A DNA stretch of 64,000 bases from Schaalia sp. HMT-172 (lineage in GTDB: Bacteria; Actinomycetota; Actinomycetes; Actinomycetales; Actinomycetaceae), in the NCBI RefSeq assembly GCF_030644365.1, contig NZ_CP130058.1:1922001-1986000 (forward strand), given 5' to 3'. The position numbers and the translations under genes were made by a program. Below, one piece after another: positions 50,626 through 60,641 of the stretch (positions are counted from its first letter, which is position 1; each line of letters starts with the position of its first letter). A model generated the notes under the pieces. The model was not told where the DNA came from. It made no database searches and saw only the letters and a list, made by a program, of their open reading frames with translations.

Positions 50626-52299
50626 TTACAGGCCGATAATCTGACCAAACTCGCGCTTTATCAACTCGAGACGCTCGCGCGCCGCCTCCCACGGAACCGG
50701 CTCACCCTCGGGGGCGGGCAGGATGACCTCGAGGTAGCACTTGAGTTTCGGCTCGGTGCCCGACGGACGCGCGATCACGCGGTCCCCCGCCTCGGTGAGC
50801 ACCAGGACCCCGTCCGTGGGCGGCAGGCCCTGGTAGCCCTCCGCCAGGTCAGACACCTCAACGACCGGCGAGCCCGCGAGCTCGCTCGGCGGCTGGGCGC
50901 GCAGGCGCGCCATGCCCGTGTCAATCTGAGCGATCTCTTCGACGCGGAAGGTCAGCGGGCCGGTCACGTGCAGGCCGTGGGCGTGGGCCAAGCGGTCCAG
51001 CTCATCCCAGGCGGTGCGCCCCTCGGTCTTGAGCGCAGCGAACAGCGACGCGGCGACCACGGACGAGGCGATCCCGTCCTTGTCACGCGCGACGGAGGGA
51101 TTCGGGCAAAAGCCGATGGCCTCCTCGTAGCCGAAAGCCAGCTGAGGGGCGCGCGCGATCCACTTGAAGCCCGTGAGCGTCGTGTGGTGTTCGAGCCCGT
51201 GAGAGCGGGCGATGCGCGCCAGCAGGCGCGAGGACACGATCGAGTTGGCAAGCGAGCCCTCAAGACCGCGCGCCGCGAGGAACTCGCCCAGCAGGCACCC
51301 GATCTGGTCGCCGCTGAGCGGACTCCACCCGGCCTCGGCACCCGGATCAGGCACCGCGAGCGCGCAACGGTCCGCGTCGGGGTCGACCGCGATGATCAGG
51401 TCGGCATCCTCTGCCCGTGCCTGCTCGATCGCCATGTCGAGGGCGCCGGCCTCCTCGGGGTTCGGGAAGGGCACGGTCGGGAAGTCGGGGTCGGGCTCGG
51501 CCTGCGCGGCGACGAGCGAGACCTTCGCGAAGCCGGCCTCGGCCAGCACGCGCGCGGTCATCGCGGCGCCCACGCCGTGCATGGCGGTCAGGACGATACG
51601 CAGGTCCGCGCGGGCGTCGGCCTCGCCGGAGGCCAGCTTAATTGCTTCGGCGACGTACTCGTCGCGCGGGTCCACGGCCTCGACCAGGTCATCGTTCATG
51701 GGGATCTCGTCGGCGGGGGGCGCGACCTCGATGGCCGCGGCGATCTCGGCGTCGAAGGGCGGGACGATCTGGACGCCCTGCCCGTCGCCGGTGACGACGC
51801 TGCCACCCAGGTAGACCTTGTAGCCGTTGTCCGGGGCGGGGTTGTGCGAGGCGGTCACCATGACGCCCGCGTCCGCGCCGTAGTGGCGCACCGCGAAGGA
51901 GGTCAGCGGGGTCGGGTTGGCCTGGGGCAGCGCGAGGACGCGCACGCCGGCGGCGGAGGCGACGCGGCAGGCGGCCGTGGCGAACTCGGAGGAGCCGTAG
52001 CGGGCATCGCAGCCCACGACCAGGGTGGGGGTGCCCGTCGCGTGGGCCTTGACGACCTGGCACAGGCCGGCGGTCGCGCGGATGACGACAGCCAGGTTCA
52101 TGCGGGACTCACCGGGGCCGACGACGCCGCGCAGGCCGGCCGTGCCGAACTCGAGGGGGCCGTTCATGGCGGCGCCCACGCGGGCGAGCGCCTCCTCGTC
52201 GCCGCGCTCCGCGGCCTCGATGTCGGCCTTCAGGGACGAGGCCGTGGCCGGGTCCGGGTCATGGTCGGCCCAGCGCTGAGCCTTGTCAAGTAGCTCCAC
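50626..52299 (-). CDS. Phosphohexomutase/phosphopentomutase (PGM2-like alpha-D-phosphohexomutase)
   Basis: 557 residues. Phosphoserine loop TASHNP (Ser151), metal loop DPDADR, sugar loop GYEEAIGFCPNPS and phosphate-binding RPSGTEPKLKCY. Position directly after deoC suggests its job here is to isomerise (deoxy)ribose 1-phosphate to the 5-phosphate for DeoC. PGM2-type enzymes do this as well as act on glucose 1-phosphate. Last gene of the nucleoside set. Confidence 0.9.
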   Translation of the reverse strand: MELLDKAQRWADHDPDPATASSLKADIEAAERGDEEALARVGAAMNGPLEFGTAGLRGVVGPGESRMNLAVVIRATAGLCQVVKAHATGTPTLVVGCDARYGSSEFATAACRVASAAGVRVLALPQANPTPLTSFAVRHYGADAGVMVTASHNPAPDNGYKVYLGGSVVTGDGQGVQIVPPFDAEIAAAIEVAPPADEIPMNDDLVEAVDPRDEYVAEAIKLASGEADARADLRIVLTAMHGVGAAMTARVLAEAGFAKVSLVAAQAEPDPDFPTVPFPNPEEAGALDMAIEQARAEDADLIIAVDPDADRCALAVPDPGAEAGWSPLSGDQIGCLLGEFLAARGLEGSLANSIVSSRLLARIARSHGLEHHTTLTGFKWIARAPQLAFGYEEAIGFCPNPSVARDKDGIASSVVAASLFAALKTEGRTAWDELDRLAHAHGLHVTGPLTFRVEEIAQIDTGMARLRAQPPSELAGSPVVEVSDLAEGYQGLPPTDGVLVLTEAGDRVIARPSGTEPKLKCYLEVILPAPEGEPVPWEAARERLELIKREFGQIIGL

Positions 52300-52302
52300 G
52301 GG

Positions 52303-52956
52303 TCAGTCCTCCAGTCCTGCCAGGATGGCGGTGGTGGCGGAGACACCCAGTCGGGAGGCTCCGGCCTCGATCATGGCGAGCGCCGTCTCGGCGTCGCGGA
52401 TGCCGCCCGAGGCCTTGACGCCGAGCGCGTCGCCGACGGTGGCGCGCATGAGGGCGACGGCGTGGACGGACGCGCCGCCCGCGGGGTGGAAGCCCGTGGA
52501 CGTCTTGACGAAGTCCGCGCCCGCGGCCATCGAGGCGGTGCAGGCGGCGACGATCTCGTCGTCGCTCAGGGCGGCCGACTCGATGATGACCTTGAGGACG
52601 CGCGGGGCGGGCACCACCCGTCGCACGGCCTTGATCTCCTCCTCGAGCTCGTGGAGGCGCGCGTCCTTGACCAGCTCGATGTTGATGACCATGTCGATCT
52701 CGTCGGCGCCGTCGGCCACCGCCTGGGCAGCCTCGAATGCCTTCACCTGGGGCTTGACAGCGCCCGAGGGGAAACCCACGACGCAGGCGACCTTCAGTCC
52801 CTCGGGCACGTCCAGGGGAAGCATCGAGGGGGACACGCACACCGAGAAGGTGCCGGCGGCGGCGCCCTCCTCGACGATGCGCGCCACGTCCGCAGTCGTT
52901 GCCTCGGGCTTGAGGATCGTGTGGTCGATCATCGCCGCCACGTCACGCTTGTTCAT
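52303..52956 (-). CDS. deoC: Deoxyribose-phosphate aldolase
   Basis: 217 residues from the ATG at 52956; the open frame above it is shadow. Asp88 (ADEIDMVIN), the Schiff-base Lys151 (DFVKTSTGF) and Lys181 (GVKASGGIR) match the DERA catalytic residues. Splits deoxyribose 5-phosphate into acetaldehyde and glyceraldehyde 3-phosphate. It lies 20 nt after deoD and 3 nt before the mutase gene. Confidence 0.96.
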   Translation of the reverse strand: MNKRDVAAMIDHTILKPEATTADVARIVEEGAAAGTFSVCVSPSMLPLDVPEGLKVACVVGFPSGAVKPQVKAFEAAQAVADGADEIDMVINIELVKDARLHELEEEIKAVRRVVPAPRVLKVIIESAALSDDEIVAACTASMAAGADFVKTSTGFHPAGGASVHAVALMRATVGDALGVKASGGIRDAETALAMIEAGASRLGVSATTAILAGLED

Positions 52957-52976
52957 AGATCTACTTTCTGTTCGTG

Positions 52977-53684
52977 TCAGAGGGTGGCCAGGGGCAGGGC
53001 CAGCTCCATCATGGTCGTGAAGGACGTTTGGCGTGCCTGGGCGTCCGTCGCCTCGCCCGTCACCAGGGAATCGGAGACCGTGAAGATGCCCAGGGCCTCG
53101 ACGCCCGCGTGGGCGGCGGTCGCGTACAGGCCGGCGGTCTCCATCTCGACTGCGAGCACGCCCATGCGCTGCCAGGCCTCGTTGAAGGTCGGGTTCGCGT
53201 TGTAGAACGTATCGGAGGACAAGACGTTGCCGACGTGGACCGGCACGTCGGCCTCGCGGGCACGGCGCACCACGTCCTCGATGAGGCGGTAGGAGCCGAT
53301 CGGCGCGTAGGAGCCGGGTAGCTGGTACTGGTCGAGGAACGCGGAGTTCGAGCACGCGGCCTGGGCGACGACGACGTCGTAGAGGTGCATGTCGGGCTGC
53401 ATCGCCCCGCAGGTGCCCACGCGCACGAGGCGCGTGCAGCCGAATTCGTGGATGAGCTCGTAGGCGTACAGGGAGATCGAGGGGATGCCCATGCCCGACC
53501 CCATGACGGAGACGGGGGTCCCCTGGTAGGTGCCGGTGAAGCCCAGCATGTTGCGCACGGCGTTGAATTGCTGGACGTCCTCCAGGTAGTTCTCGGCAAT
53601 GAATTTCGCGCGCAGCGGGTCTCCGGGTAGGAGGATCGTCGGCGCGATGGGTGCAGTGGGGTTGATGTGCGGTGTCGAGCGCAT
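52977..53684 (-). CDS. deoD: Purine-nucleoside phosphorylase, hexameric DeoD type
   Basis: 235 residues from the ATG at 53684 (GGAGG upstream). [47 protein letters not shown], the ribose-site VEMETAGLY and the catalytic Asp in SDSLVTGE. Splits purine (deoxy)nucleosides to base plus (deoxy)ribose 1-phosphate. First gene of deoD-deoC-mutase. Confidence 0.96.
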   Translation of the reverse strand: MRSTPHINPTAPIAPTILLPGDPLRAKFIAENYLEDVQQFNAVRNMLGFTGTYQGTPVSVMGSGMGIPSISLYAYELIHEFGCTRLVRVGTCGAMQPDMHLYDVVVAQAACSNSAFLDQYQLPGSYAPIGSYRLIEDVVRRAREADVPVHVGNVLSSDTFYNANPTFNEAWQRMGVLAVEMETAGLYATAAHAGVEALGIFTVSDSLVTGEATDAQARQTSFTTMMELALPLATL

Positions 53685-53766
53685 GTGTCCTCCGTTGGGT
53701 CGTCGAGCGGTGGTCCGCTCAGGCTTCGTTACCTGTTCCACAAGGCTATGCCCTGCATTGTCATAG

Positions 53767-53786
53767 TGTCAACGATTGAATTGACA
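53767..53786 (-). promoter_or_regulatory. Candidate operator/promoter of deoD, overlapping the end of the regulator gene
   Basis: TGTCAA (53767-53772) and TTGACA (53781-53786) form an inverted repeat with 8-nt spacing, extended outward by TTGTCA/TGACAA words. On the minus strand a TTGACA here is followed 17 nt on by ATAGCC. Likely site for the SorC-type regulator or overlapping RNA polymerase site. Confidence 0.45.
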
Positions 53787-54779
53787 AGTGTTCCCATCCG
53801 TCGGGGGGCGTCGTTGCCCGCCCGCCGACGGGGATGCCTCGCCCTGCCTCTCCAGCAGCGCGGCGGCCAGGTCCTGGTCGACCACAAGATGCGTAGCCAA
53901 CCCCATGCGCAACGCGGTGTCCAGCGCGCTCGCCTTGACGCGGCCGCCGGCCACGAGCACACGCACGGGACGAGCGCGCAGCTCCTCCAGCCGAATGCCG
54001 ACCGTGCGCTCGTCGACCGCGGGCGCAGCGACGACGCCGTCGCGCGTGAAGAAGCGCGAGCAGGCGTCGCCCACGGCGTCGCGCAGCAGCGCCTCCACCT
54101 CGCCCACCTCCAGCTGACCCAGGTTCAGTGACAGCGCCTCCTCGTTGATCGCGCCGACCGTGAACACCGCCACGTCCACGCCGCGCCCCTCCTCCAGGAT
54201 CCGCGCGATAGCCCGGTCCGCTCGCACGATCGAGGCCGTAGCGGTGTCCTCGAAAATGGCGGGCAGCGGAAGGTACCTGGGCTCGGCGCATAGCGCCTCA
54301 CAAAAGGAACGCATGATCTCGTAGTCGTGCGTCGCCCGCTCGGAGTAGGAGGTCCCGCCCTTGAGCTGGACGACGCGCACGCCCTGGCGTGGGGCTCGCG
54401 CCAGGTGGGAGGCGAGCGCGCTCATCGTGCGCCCCCACGAGATTCCCACGCTCATGTCGTCGCGCACCAGCTGAACCACCAGGGCGGCGCCGACGCGCCC
54501 CACCTGGTCGATGGCCTCCGCCTCATCCGCGGCGTGCCCGTAGGCGACGCGCGCGCAGGCCAGGCCGAAGCGTTCCTCGAGGCGCGAGGCCAGCTCGGAG
54601 GCGTCGTCGCGCGGGTCGTGGATCTCGACGGTCACGAAGCCGCGCGCGCGGCCGTGGGCCAGCAGCTTGGCGACCGTGGGGCGCGAGATGCCCATGCGGG
54701 CGGCGACCTCGGCCTGGCTCAGATCCTGCTGATAGTAGGCCTTGACCGCCTCAATCGCCTGCTCGTCACGCTTATCCAC
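53769..54779 (-). CDS. SorC/DeoR(Bacillus)-type sugar-phosphate-binding transcriptional regulator
   Basis: 336 residues. N-terminal HTH at ~20-44 (LSQAEVAARMGISRPTVAKLL) and a C-terminal SorC sugar-binding domain with VGISWGRTMSALASHL, VVQLKGGTS, FTVGAINEE, FFTRDG and VLVAGGRVKASALDTALRMGLATHLVVDQ. Bacillus DeoR, of this family, senses deoxyribose 5-phosphate, the substrate of DeoC encoded next door. Placed between deoA and deoD, so it probably controls these genes. Confidence 0.9.
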   Translation of the reverse strand: MDKRDEQAIEAVKAYYQQDLSQAEVAARMGISRPTVAKLLAHGRARGFVTVEIHDPRDDASELASRLEERFGLACARVAYGHAADEAEAIDQVGRVGAALVVQLVRDDMSVGISWGRTMSALASHLARAPRQGVRVVQLKGGTSYSERATHDYEIMRSFCEALCAEPRYLPLPAIFEDTATASIVRADRAIARILEEGRGVDVAVFTVGAINEEALSLNLGQLEVGEVEALLRDAVGDACSRFFTRDGVVAAPAVDERTVGIRLEELRARPVRVLVAGGRVKASALDTALRMGLATHLVVDQDLAAALLERQGEASPSAGGQRRPPTDGNTCQFNR

Positions 54780-54818
54780 GTCGCTTCCTTCCCCGTGCGA
54801 TCTGCGCTGAGCCTCCGC

Positions 54819-56105
54819 TCAGGAGACGGTCTCCAGGACGACGCGACGCGGCTCGGGTGCCACCCCGTCGGCGATCTCGATGGCGCCCGAGAGGGCCTCG
54901 AGGGCGCGCGGGATGCGCCACTCGTCCTCCGTGTGGAGCGTGAGCAGGGGCGCTCCCTTGGTGACGCTCTCCCCCGGCTTGGCGTGGATCTCGACGCCGG
55001 CTCCTGCCTGCACCGGGTCCTCCTTGACGGCGCGGCCAGCGCCCAGCCTCCACGAGGCAACCCCCACGGCCAGCGCATCCATGCCCGCGACGGTCCCGTC
55101 GGCCTCGGCGAGGACCCGGTGGGTGTGCGCGGCGCGCGGCAGGGGCGCGTCCGGATCACCGCCCTGCTCGCGGATCATCGCTCGCCAGCGGTCCATGGCG
55201 CGACCGTCCGCCAGGGCCGCCTCGACGTCGGCGTCGCGAACCCCGGCCAGGTCCAGCATGTTGCGCGCGAGCTCGCAGGTGAGCTCAACGACGTCGGCGG
55301 GGCCACCCCCGGCCAGGACCTCGACGGATTCCTCCACCTCGAGGGCGTTGCCGATCTTCCTGCCCAGCGGCACGGACATGTCGGTGAGGAGCGCGCGCGT
55401 GGCGACCCCCGCATCACGCCCGAGGTCGACCATCGTGCGGGCGAGCTCACGAGCGGCGTCCAGGTCCTTCATGAAGGCGCCCGATCCGACCTTGACGTCC
55501 AGGACGAGGGCACCCGTTCCCTCCGCGATCTTCTTGCTCATGATGGAACTGGCGATCAGCGCGATCGACTCCACGGTCGACGTGATGTCGCGCAGCGCGT
55601 AGAGCTTCTTGTCCGCCGGCGCCAAGCCCGAGCCCGCCGCGCAGATGACCGCGCCGCACCCGGACCCCAGCTGCGCCATGATCTCCTCATTGCTCAGCTG
55701 CGCGCGCCACCCCGGGATCGCCTCGAGCTTGTCGAGGGTGCCGCCCGTGTGCCCCAGGCCTCGGCCCGACAGCTGCGGGACGGCCACGCCGAAGCACGCG
55801 ACCAGCGGCGCCAGGGGCAGCGTGATCTTGTCGCCCACACCGCCCGTGGAGTGCTTGTCTGCGGTCGGCTTGCCGATGCCGGAAAAGTCCATGCGCGCCC
55901 CCGAGCGGATCATCGCGTCCGTCCAGCGGGCGATCTCGGCGCGGTCCATGCCGCGCAGGAAGATCGCCATGGCCAGGGCGGCCATCTGCTCGTCCTTGAT
56001 GATGCCCTTCGTGTAGGCGTCGATCGTCCAGTCGATCTGATCGGGGGTCAGCGCACCCCCGTCGCGCTTGACGCGGATGATGTCAACGGCATCAAAGAGT
56101 GCCAT
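54819..56105 (-). CDS. deoA: Thymidine/pyrimidine-nucleoside phosphorylase
   Basis: 428 residues from the ATG at 56105 (AAGGA upstream). DKHSTGGVGDKITLPLAPLVA (phosphate site), SGRGLGHTGGTLDKLEAIPG, ALRDITSTVESIALIASSIMSKKIAEG and LDVKVGSGAFMK. Splits thymidine, deoxyuridine or uridine to base plus sugar 1-phosphate. Its start overlaps the end of the cytidine deaminase gene by 14 bp. Confidence 0.95.
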   Translation of the reverse strand: MALFDAVDIIRVKRDGGALTPDQIDWTIDAYTKGIIKDEQMAALAMAIFLRGMDRAEIARWTDAMIRSGARMDFSGIGKPTADKHSTGGVGDKITLPLAPLVACFGVAVPQLSGRGLGHTGGTLDKLEAIPGWRAQLSNEEIMAQLGSGCGAVICAAGSGLAPADKKLYALRDITSTVESIALIASSIMSKKIAEGTGALVLDVKVGSGAFMKDLDAARELARTMVDLGRDAGVATRALLTDMSVPLGRKIGNALEVEESVEVLAGGGPADVVELTCELARNMLDLAGVRDADVEAALADGRAMDRWRAMIREQGGDPDAPLPRAAHTHRVLAEADGTVAGMDALAVGVASWRLGAGRAVKEDPVQAGAGVEIHAKPGESVTKGAPLLTLHTEDEWRIPRALEALSGAIEIADGVAPEPRRVVLETVS

Positions 56106-56574
56106 CAGTTCCTTCTTTCGTCGTGGACGAGGCCGGGGCCACCCCGTGTGCGTCGCGCAGCCCCGCGTCGGTCTGGGACCCCAGCTCCTCCAAGTCGTGG
56201 GGGCCAAAGGCCCCGGGCAGGACCTGCGTCATGTCGGCGACGCCGCCGGGCATGAGGACCAGGCAGGAGGGCCCGCCGTGCTCGTAGATGAGCTGACGGC
56301 ACCGGCCGCACGGGGCCACCGGGACCCGGTCCCCATTGACGGCGACGACGGCGAGGAGCGCGCCGCCGCCGGAGCGGATGAGGTCGGAAACCATGCCGCA
56401 CTCGGCGCACAGCGTCACCCCGTACCCCGCGTTCTCCACGTTGCAGCCGCTCACGATCCGCCCGTCGCTGGCCAGACCGGCGGCCCCCACCGGGAAATGC
56501 GAGTAGGGGCAGTAGGCGTGGGTCATCGCCTCGATGGCCGCGCCCAGCAGGGCGTCCCAGTCGATCTGCGTCAT
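56092..56574 (-). CDS. cdd: Cytidine deaminase
   Basis: 160 residues. Tetrameric CDA type: YSHFPVGAAGL, GCNVENAGYG, zinc site C56AE58 and PC89GRC92RQ. The last ~30 residues exceed the usual length and run across the deoA start. Makes uridine/deoxyuridine for the phosphorylase encoded next. Confidence 0.95.
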   Translation of the reverse strand: MTQIDWDALLGAAIEAMTHAYCPYSHFPVGAAGLASDGRIVSGCNVENAGYGVTLCAECGMVSDLIRSGGGALLAVVAVNGDRVPVAPCGRCRQLIYEHGGPSCLVLMPGGVADMTQVLPGAFGPHDLEELGSQTDAGLRDAHGVAPASSTTKEGTDGTL

Positions 56575-56586
56575 CGTCGCGGCCCC

Positions 56587-57867
56587 TCACTTCACGTAGG
56601 GGACGTTCTCGGCGGCGGGCGCGCGAGACTTGCCGACGAAACCGGCCACCGCGACGATCGTCACCACGTAGGGGATCATCGAGACCAAGTCGGCGGGGAT
56701 CGCGGGCTCGATGTTGGGCAGCATGCGGGCCAGGGCCTGCGCGAAACCGAACATGACGGCCGCCCCCATGGCACCCACGGGGTTCCACTTGCCCAGGATC
56801 ATCGCCGCCAGCGCGATGTAGCCGTTGCCCGCGGAAATGTTGTCCGTGAAGGCCAGGCCCGACCCGATCGTGAAGAAGGCGCCCCCCAGGCCCGCGAAGG
56901 CGGAGCCGAGGATCGTGTTGAGCGTGCGCGTGCGCCCCACATTGATGCCGACCGTGTCCGCCGCCCGCGGGTGCTCACCGCAGGCGCGTAGGCGTAGCCC
57001 CCAGCGGGAACGGAACAGGAAGAAGGCCAGCGCGATGACGGCCGCGTACATGAGGTAGACGAGGATCGTCTGATTGAACAGCACCGGGCCGATCACCGGG
57101 ATCTCGGCGAGGCCGGGAATCTTGATCGGGGACAGCGAGAACTGGTTGGTGTTCAGGCTCCCCGGAGTTTCCTTCATGACCGTCCCGTACAGGAAGGTGG
57201 TCAGGCCCAGCGCCAGCACGTTCAAGACGACGCCGACGATGATCTGGTCCACCCCGCACTTGACCGAGAAAAGGGCCAGCAGCGCCCCCAGGGCCGCGCC
57301 CGCGAGGGGCGCCGCAATGACGCCCGCGTAGGGCATCTGGAAGTACGAGGCCGCCATGACGCCCGCGAAGGCCCCCACCAGGAGGTCACCTTCGATCGCG
57401 ATGTTGACGACGCCGACGCGCTCGGAGACGACGCCCGACAGGGAGCCGAAAATGAGCGGCGTTGAGATCGCCACCGTCGAGACGAGCGTCGAGGTCAGGG
57501 TCACCGCCCCTGTCGAATCCGAGCCCGCGTAGAACAGGAATCCCAGGATCGTCGATAGGCCGACAAGGACCATCCCACCCACGCGCGCCCACGTGCTGCG
57601 CGTCATGCGCCGCGCGGTCGCCAGAATCGTCCACGCGGTGATGGCGATCGTCAAGGCAGCAAGCACCCACACGATGGGGGCACCGGCGGTGACGATGTCG
57701 GGGATCTCGTAGGACTGCGACTTGTCGTTCAGGCGGATCGTCACGTCGCCGCGCGTGGAGATCGCGAAGACAAGGAGCAGAACGGCGGCGGCCACGTAGA
57801 TGCCGGGGAGCTTCCAGGAACGCTTGACCTCTACCCGCGGGACTGCAACGGACTCACTTGTGCTCAT
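56587..57867 (-). CDS. Nucleoside ABC transporter permease (BPD_transp_2 family)
   Basis: 426 residues with about ten membrane segments. SERVGVVNIAIEGDLLVGAFAGV and VGINVGRTRTLNTILGSAFAGLGGA are typical of the permeases paired with BMP-type binding lipoproteins (YufQ/NupQ type). An extra N-terminal stretch of ~110 residues precedes the core. Start ATG shares its A with the upstream TGA stop. Confidence 0.92.
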   Translation of the reverse strand: MSTSESVAVPRVEVKRSWKLPGIYVAAAVLLLVFAISTRGDVTIRLNDKSQSYEIPDIVTAGAPIVWVLAALTIAITAWTILATARRMTRSTWARVGGMVLVGLSTILGFLFYAGSDSTGAVTLTSTLVSTVAISTPLIFGSLSGVVSERVGVVNIAIEGDLLVGAFAGVMAASYFQMPYAGVIAAPLAGAALGALLALFSVKCGVDQIIVGVVLNVLALGLTTFLYGTVMKETPGSLNTNQFSLSPIKIPGLAEIPVIGPVLFNQTILVYLMYAAVIALAFFLFRSRWGLRLRACGEHPRAADTVGINVGRTRTLNTILGSAFAGLGGAFFTIGSGLAFTDNISAGNGYIALAAMILGKWNPVGAMGAAVMFGFAQALARMLPNIEPAIPADLVSMIPYVVTIVAVAGFVGKSRAPAAENVPYVK

Positions 57868-58991
57868 CAGCCTTCTCCTTTCGCGCCTGCTCGGTCGCGT
57901 CGACGCCGGACAGCCGGAACGGCCACCGCAAGAGCATCCGGAACAGCAATCAGCAGGACGATCACCGACTGCAAGATGAGGATCATGTCGATCGGCACGC
58001 CCTTGGCCTGCATCGCGTAACCTCCCGCCTTGAAGGCCCCGAAGAGCAGCCCAGCCCCGAAGGTCCCCCAGGTCTTGTTGCGCCCCAGCAGGGCTACCGT
58101 GATCGCGTCGAAGCCGATCGAACCAGCCACGTCACGCGACACGTACCCGAGGGTCCCCAACGCCTCGTTCGCCCCGGCCAGGCCCAGGAACGCGCCCGAG
58201 ATCACCATCGTGACCGCCGTGATGCGCTCGACCGAAATGCCCGCCGTTCGGGCGGCCGCCGCGTTGGCGCCCACCGCGCGAATCTGGAAGCCCAGCGTGG
58301 AGCGTTCCATCAGCCACCAGAACAACGCCAGCGCGACGAGCGCGACGATGAGGCCCGCATGCAGCTTGATCGGCCCCTTAAAAAACGCCGTGAGGGCCGC
58401 CGAATCGGCGACGTTAGGGGTGATCGGCTGGTTCGAACCGGGCTTTTGCCACGCCGGCTGCGTCAACACGTAGCCTAGCGCCAGGGCTGCGATCGAGTTC
58501 AACATGATCGTCACGATCACCTCGTTCGCGCCCGTCTTCGCTTTCAGGACGCCAGCGATGCCGCCATACGCGGCGCCCGCGACGATCGCCGCCGCCAGGG
58601 CAACGAGCGTGTGCACCACCGGCGGCAGGCTCAGCGAAAAACCCACCCACACGGCCGCGAGCGCGCCCATGATCATCTGGCCCTTGCCGCCGATGTTGAA
58701 CAGACCCGCGCGGAAACCGAAGGCCAGGCCCAACCCCGAGATGATCAGGGGGATCGCATAGAACAGGGAGTCTGTCAGTGGCTTGACCATGCGCACAAAG
58801 GTCGGGGCCTGCGGATCCACGATAGCCCCGCGGAACATCGCGTAGTAGGCATCGAGGACGGAGGCGTCCGCCAGGACAATGAAGACCGCCCCGATGGCAA
58901 ACGCGATGACGACGGCCAACAGCGAGACGAGCCACCGGATACGAAAAACCTGTATCACGAAGCCCATCCCCTTACTCGCGCGTGCACTCAT
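57867..58991 (-). CDS. Nucleoside ABC transporter permease, second subunit (BPD_transp_2 family)
   Basis: 374 residues from the ATG at 58991 (GGAGGAG upstream); the open frame above it is shadow. FGFRAGLFNIGGKGQMIMGALAAVW, GANEVIVTIMLNSIA and IRAVGANAAAARTAGISVERI match the YufP/NupP-type permease. Pairs with the subunit downstream. Overlaps the ATPase gene by ATGA. Confidence 0.92.
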   Translation of the reverse strand: MSARASKGMGFVIQVFRIRWLVSLLAVVIAFAIGAVFIVLADASVLDAYYAMFRGAIVDPQAPTFVRMVKPLTDSLFYAIPLIISGLGLAFGFRAGLFNIGGKGQMIMGALAAVWVGFSLSLPPVVHTLVALAAAIVAGAAYGGIAGVLKAKTGANEVIVTIMLNSIAALALGYVLTQPAWQKPGSNQPITPNVADSAALTAFFKGPIKLHAGLIVALVALALFWWLMERSTLGFQIRAVGANAAAARTAGISVERITAVTMVISGAFLGLAGANEALGTLGYVSRDVAGSIGFDAITVALLGRNKTWGTFGAGLLFGAFKAGGYAMQAKGVPIDMILILQSVIVLLIAVPDALAVAVPAVRRRRDRAGAKGEG

Positions 58992-60553
58992 CGCTCCTCC
59001 TTCCCGGCTGCCCCGCGCTCTAGCGTTGATCCGCAGGAAGCGGCCACGGCCTCGTCCACGGGGACACCCGCCATCATGAGGCCCAGCACGTCGCGGCTCG
59101 TGTCCGGGGGCACGATGCCGACGATGCGACCGCGGTACATGACGGCGATCCGGTCGGCCAGCGCCACGACCTCGTCCAGCTCCGAGGAGATCAGCAGCAC
59201 CGCGCACCCCTGGTCGCGCACGTCCACGATCCTGCGGTGAATAAACTCGATCGACCCGACGTCGACGCCGCGGGTGGGCTGGTTGGCCACCAGCACCGTC
59301 AGGTCACGCGACATCTCGCGCGCCACGACGACCTTTTGCTGGTTACCGCCCGACAGGGAGGAGACCGGGTCGTCGATCGAGGTCAGGCGAATGTCGTATT
59401 CCTCCTGCTTCTCGCGCGCGTTGCGGGCCACCGCGCCGAGCCTGCGCGAGGGGCCGAGCGCGAACTCGCCCGCGTCGAACTGATCCAACACCAGGTTGTC
59501 GGCGATCGAGAAGGAGGAAATGATGCCGTCCGTCGAACGGTCCTCGGGGATGAAGCCCAGGCCCGCATCCAGGGACTTGCGCGGTTTCGCGCGCGTGATG
59601 TCGGCGCCCGCGAGGGTGATGGTGCCGCTGTTGGGAATGCGCAGGCCCAGGATCGTCTCCGCGAGCTCCGTCTGCCCATTGCCCTGCACGCCTGCCACCG
59701 CGAGGATCTCCCCGCGCGCCACCTCGAGGGACACGTGGTCGAGTTCCGCGACGCCGCCGGCGCCCAGGAGCGACACGTCGTCGATGACGAGGCCCGGGCC
59801 GCCGGGCCGCGCGGGGGCCTTATCGACGCGCATGAGGACCTCGCGCCCCACCATCTGCGAGGCCAGGGACGCCTCGGAGTCCTTCGGGGAGGCCTGTCCC
59901 ACGACCTTCCCGCGCCGGATCACGGTGATCTCGTCGGCGACCGCGCGCACCTCGCGCAGCTTGTGGGTGATGAAGACGATGGAGGTTCCGGAGTCGGCGA
60001 GCTGGCGCATGATCGCCATGAGCTCGTCCGTCTCCTGCGGTGTCAGCACCGCCGTCGGCTCGTCCAGGATCAGCACCTTCGCCTGGCGAGACAGGGCCTT
60101 GACGATCTCCACGCGCTGCTGAGCGCCCACCGGCAGATCCTCGATGAGCGCGTCGGGGTCGAGGTCGAAACCGAAACGAGCCGACACATCGAGCACCGTG
60201 CGGCGTGCCCGCTCCCGGTTGATGATGCCCGCGGGTCCGGTCGGCTCGAAGCCCAGCGCGATGGACTCGGCGACCGTGAAGACCGGGATCAGCATGAAGT
60301 GCTGGTGCACCATGCCGATGCCCGCCGCGACGGCGTCGTCCGGGCCCTTGAAGGTGACGGGCTCGCCGTCGATGAGAATCTGCCCCTCGTCGGGGGCGAG
60401 CATGCCGTACAGGACGTTCATCAGCGTGGACTTGCCCGCGCCGTTTTCTCCGAGCAGGGCGTGGATGTGCCCCTCCTCGATCGTCACGTCGATCGAGTCG
60501 TTGGCGATGAGGGGACCGAACCTCTTCGTGATCCCCCGCAGCTCTAGTTTCAT
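58988..60553 (-). CDS. Nucleoside ABC transporter ATPase with two nucleotide-binding domains
   Basis: 521 residues from the ATG at 60553 (GGGGAAGG upstream). First domain: Walker A GENGAGKST and Walker B VLILDEPTAVLTP. Second domain: VQGNGQTE in place of a classic Walker A, signature LSGGNQQKV, and TRGVDVGS. Fused double ATPases of this kind (YufO/NupO, MglA-like) serve BMP-type nucleoside and sugar importers. Confidence 0.94.
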   Translation of the reverse strand: MKLELRGITKRFGPLIANDSIDVTIEEGHIHALLGENGAGKSTLMNVLYGMLAPDEGQILIDGEPVTFKGPDDAVAAGIGMVHQHFMLIPVFTVAESIALGFEPTGPAGIINRERARRTVLDVSARFGFDLDPDALIEDLPVGAQQRVEIVKALSRQAKVLILDEPTAVLTPQETDELMAIMRQLADSGTSIVFITHKLREVRAVADEITVIRRGKVVGQASPKDSEASLASQMVGREVLMRVDKAPARPGGPGLVIDDVSLLGAGGVAELDHVSLEVARGEILAVAGVQGNGQTELAETILGLRIPNSGTITLAGADITRAKPRKSLDAGLGFIPEDRSTDGIISSFSIADNLVLDQFDAGEFALGPSRRLGAVARNAREKQEEYDIRLTSIDDPVSSLSGGNQQKVVVAREMSRDLTVLVANQPTRGVDVGSIEFIHRRIVDVRDQGCAVLLISSELDEVVALADRIAVMYRGRIVGIVPPDTSRDVLGLMMAGVPVDEAVAASCGSTLERGAAGKEER

Positions 60554-60599
60554 TCCGTGGGCCTTCCCCCTTGCGACTGGGCGGCACCCCACTGCCCGA

Positions 60600-60631
60600 G
60601 TGGGGCCGGCGGCCTCAGCCGCCAGCCCCAC
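60600..60631 (-). terminator. Hairpin between the BMP lipoprotein and ATPase genes
   Basis: 14-bp stem (60600-60613 with 60618-60631, one G-U) and CTCA loop, 10 nt past the bmp stop. Probably trims read-through so the binding protein is made in excess. Confidence 0.75.
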
Positions 60632-60641
60632 CCTCACAGCA